Part shown: positions 32,395 to 33,174 of the stretch, piece after piece
Position numbering within the stretch: position 1 is the first letter of the stretch
How the letters are laid out: every line of letters starts with the position of its first letter
NCBI RefSeq assembly: GCF_017573465.1
Contig: NZ_JAGEPF010000060.1
Location: forward strand, 1 to 33,174
Source: Actinomadura violacea
GTDB taxonomy: Bacteria > Actinomycetota > Actinomycetes > Streptosporangiales > Streptosporangiaceae
Reading direction: 5' to 3'
Length of the DNA stretch: 33,174 bases
Program-made: the position numbers and the translations under genes
Notes under the pieces: generated by a model
The model's database searches: none
What the model saw: the letters and a program-made list of their open reading frames with translations, nothing else
Told to the model about the DNA's origin: nothing

Positions 32395-33114
32395 ATGCCG
32401 GTCTGCGGGAAGGGGCACGTGTCCGCCGCCGACGACTACTGCGACGTGTGCGGCGACCTCCTGGAGGGGGCGCCGCGCGCGGAGTTCACCATGGTCGAGC
32501 GCGGCGCCGTGGTGATCGCCGATCCGCCCGGGGCGGGCACGGCGCCCCCTCCGGCGCAGGAGGAGCCGGCCCCCGAGGAGTGCCCCGACTGCGGCACCCC
32601 GCGCAGCGGCCGGTTCTGCGAGAACTGCGGATACGACTTCGCGACCGGCACCGCCCAGGCCCCCGAGGAGCCCGGACCCGAACCGGGGCCGCCCGCCGCC
32701 CGCTGGTCCGCGGTGATCACCGCGGACCGCGAGTACTACGCCTCGGTGATCGCGCAGGAGGGCCCCGACTCGGCGTCGCTGGAGTTCCCGCCGTACTGCC
32801 CGGAGCGGCGCGTCCCGCTGGCCGGCGAGCAGATCAGGATCGGCCGGCGCAGCGGGTCCCGGCGCAGCGTCCCCGAGATCGACCTCGGCGGCCCGCCCGA
32901 GGACCCCGGCGTCTCGCACCTGCACGCGGTGCTGCTCGCCCGGCCGGACGGCGGCTGGCTGCTCGTCGACCCCGGCTCCACCAACGGGACGACGGTGAAC
33001 GGCGCCGCCGACCCGGTCGCCGTGAACACGCCGGTGCCCCTCGGCGACGGCGACCGCGTCCACGTCGGCGCCTGGACGACCATCACGCTGTCCCTTGAGG
33101 AAGGCCCGCCATGA
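32395..33114 (+). CDS. FHA-domain protein with two N-terminal zinc ribbons
   Basis: A 239-residue soluble protein. A first zinc site uses C4, C16, C19 and perhaps H8 (CGKGH, CDVCG); a second uses C63, C66, C75, C78 (CPDCG, CENCG). The FHA domain lies at about 140-239: IRIGRRSGSRRSVPEIDLGG, VSHLHAVLLARPDGGWLLVD, PGSTNGTTVNG, DRVHVGAWTTITL. FHA domains bind phospho-threonine; the serine and TNG motifs are present, but the usual VSRxHA reads VSHLHA. It probably reads the phosphorylated state of the kinase, the VWA tail or another partner. There is no N-terminal ETTS motif as in GarA. It starts five bases after the VWA stop and is coupled by ATGA to the next gene. Confidence 0.94.
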   Translation: MPVCGKGHVSAADDYCDVCGDLLEGAPRAEFTMVERGAVVIADPPGAGTAPPPAQEEPAPEECPDCGTPRSGRFCENCGYDFATGTAQAPEEPGPEPGPPAARWSAVITADREYYASVIAQEGPDSASLEFPPYCPERRVPLAGEQIRIGRRSGSRRSVPEIDLGGPPEDPGVSHLHAVLLARPDGGWLLVDPGSTNGTTVNGAADPVAVNTPVPLGDGDRVHVGAWTTITLSLEEGPP

Positions 33115-33174
33115 CGATGACGCCCGCGCGGCCCGCGGCGCCCCCCGCGGCCGTCCCGCCCGCCCCCGGCGCCG
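33111..33174 (+). CDS. Start of a further operon gene, cut by the window end
   Basis: Only 21 codons are visible, reading MTMTPARPAAPPAAVPPAPG and onward. The Pro/Ala-rich start is typical of a flexible cytoplasmic N-terminus in front of a membrane or kinase-like domain, but nothing decides the function. The ATG overlaps the FHA stop in an ATGA, so it belongs to the same translationally coupled operon. Confidence 0.7.
   Translation, partial: MTMTPARPAAPPAAVPPAPGA

Noticed and set aside
26237..33174. Type VI secretion control module (PpkA/PppA/Fha-like)
   Set aside because: Kinase, phosphatase and FHA genes are present, but there are no sheath, baseplate or membrane-complex genes, and the kinase is clearly PknG-like.

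Overview
This window is very GC-rich double-stranded bacterial DNA (roughly 70% or more), with dense genes, GTG starts, ATGA start/stop overlaps and typical actinomycete families: helix-turn-helix/DUF397 pairs, SpoIIE-type phosphatases, a PknG-type kinase and an actinobacterial LexA box. It looks like the chromosome of a filamentous actinomycete. An Actinomadura- or Streptomyces-like host fits, but the genus cannot be fixed from sequence reading alone. I see no rRNA, tRNA, CRISPR array, transposase, integrase or origin.

Layout. (a) 0.3-3.2 kb: a hypothetical protein with a tandem internal duplication, a membrane sensor-like protein, and the decayed 3' end of a beta-propeller gene. (b) 3.2-6.8 kb: a WhiJ/AbaA-type developmental-regulator locus (anti-sigma-like ATPase divergent from an XRE/DUF5753 regulator with an overlapping DUF397 gene). 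It is followed by an unusual graveyard of DUF397 copies: a ~169-bp tandem array of 3' ends, one intact partly duplicated copy, and two broken copies each preceded by a near-identical long hairpin. (c) 6.8-16.9 kb: a TPR-like protein, a SpoIIE phosphatase, a flavin monooxygenase/TetR pair with paired operators, a tiny gene behind a perfect LexA (SOS) box, an acetate transporter, a two-component system with a small secreted protein upstream, and a TetR/monoamine-oxidase pair sharing a palindrome. (d) 16.9-20.6 kb: RecQ, a HAD hydrolase and two small membrane proteins. (e) 20.6-25.9 kb: a 958-residue coiled-coil protein that may be a dead helicase-like ATPase, and a coupled pair of CNNM/CorC-type membrane proteins. 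(f) 26.2-33.2 kb: a tightly coupled operon of an alpha-helical unknown, a PknG-like kinase, a PP2C phosphatase, a VWA protein, an FHA protein, and the start of another gene that runs off the window.

The best candidates for new biology are four. The kinase/phosphatase/VWA/FHA operon contains three products with N-terminal zinc ribbons and looks like a complete phospho-threonine signalling module (writer, eraser, reader, scaffold). The SOS-controlled 43-residue protein may be a DNA-damage effector. The DUF397 birth-and-death array carries paired hairpins. The large coiled-coil protein has helicase-like sequence at its two ends and apparently eroded nucleotide-binding motifs.
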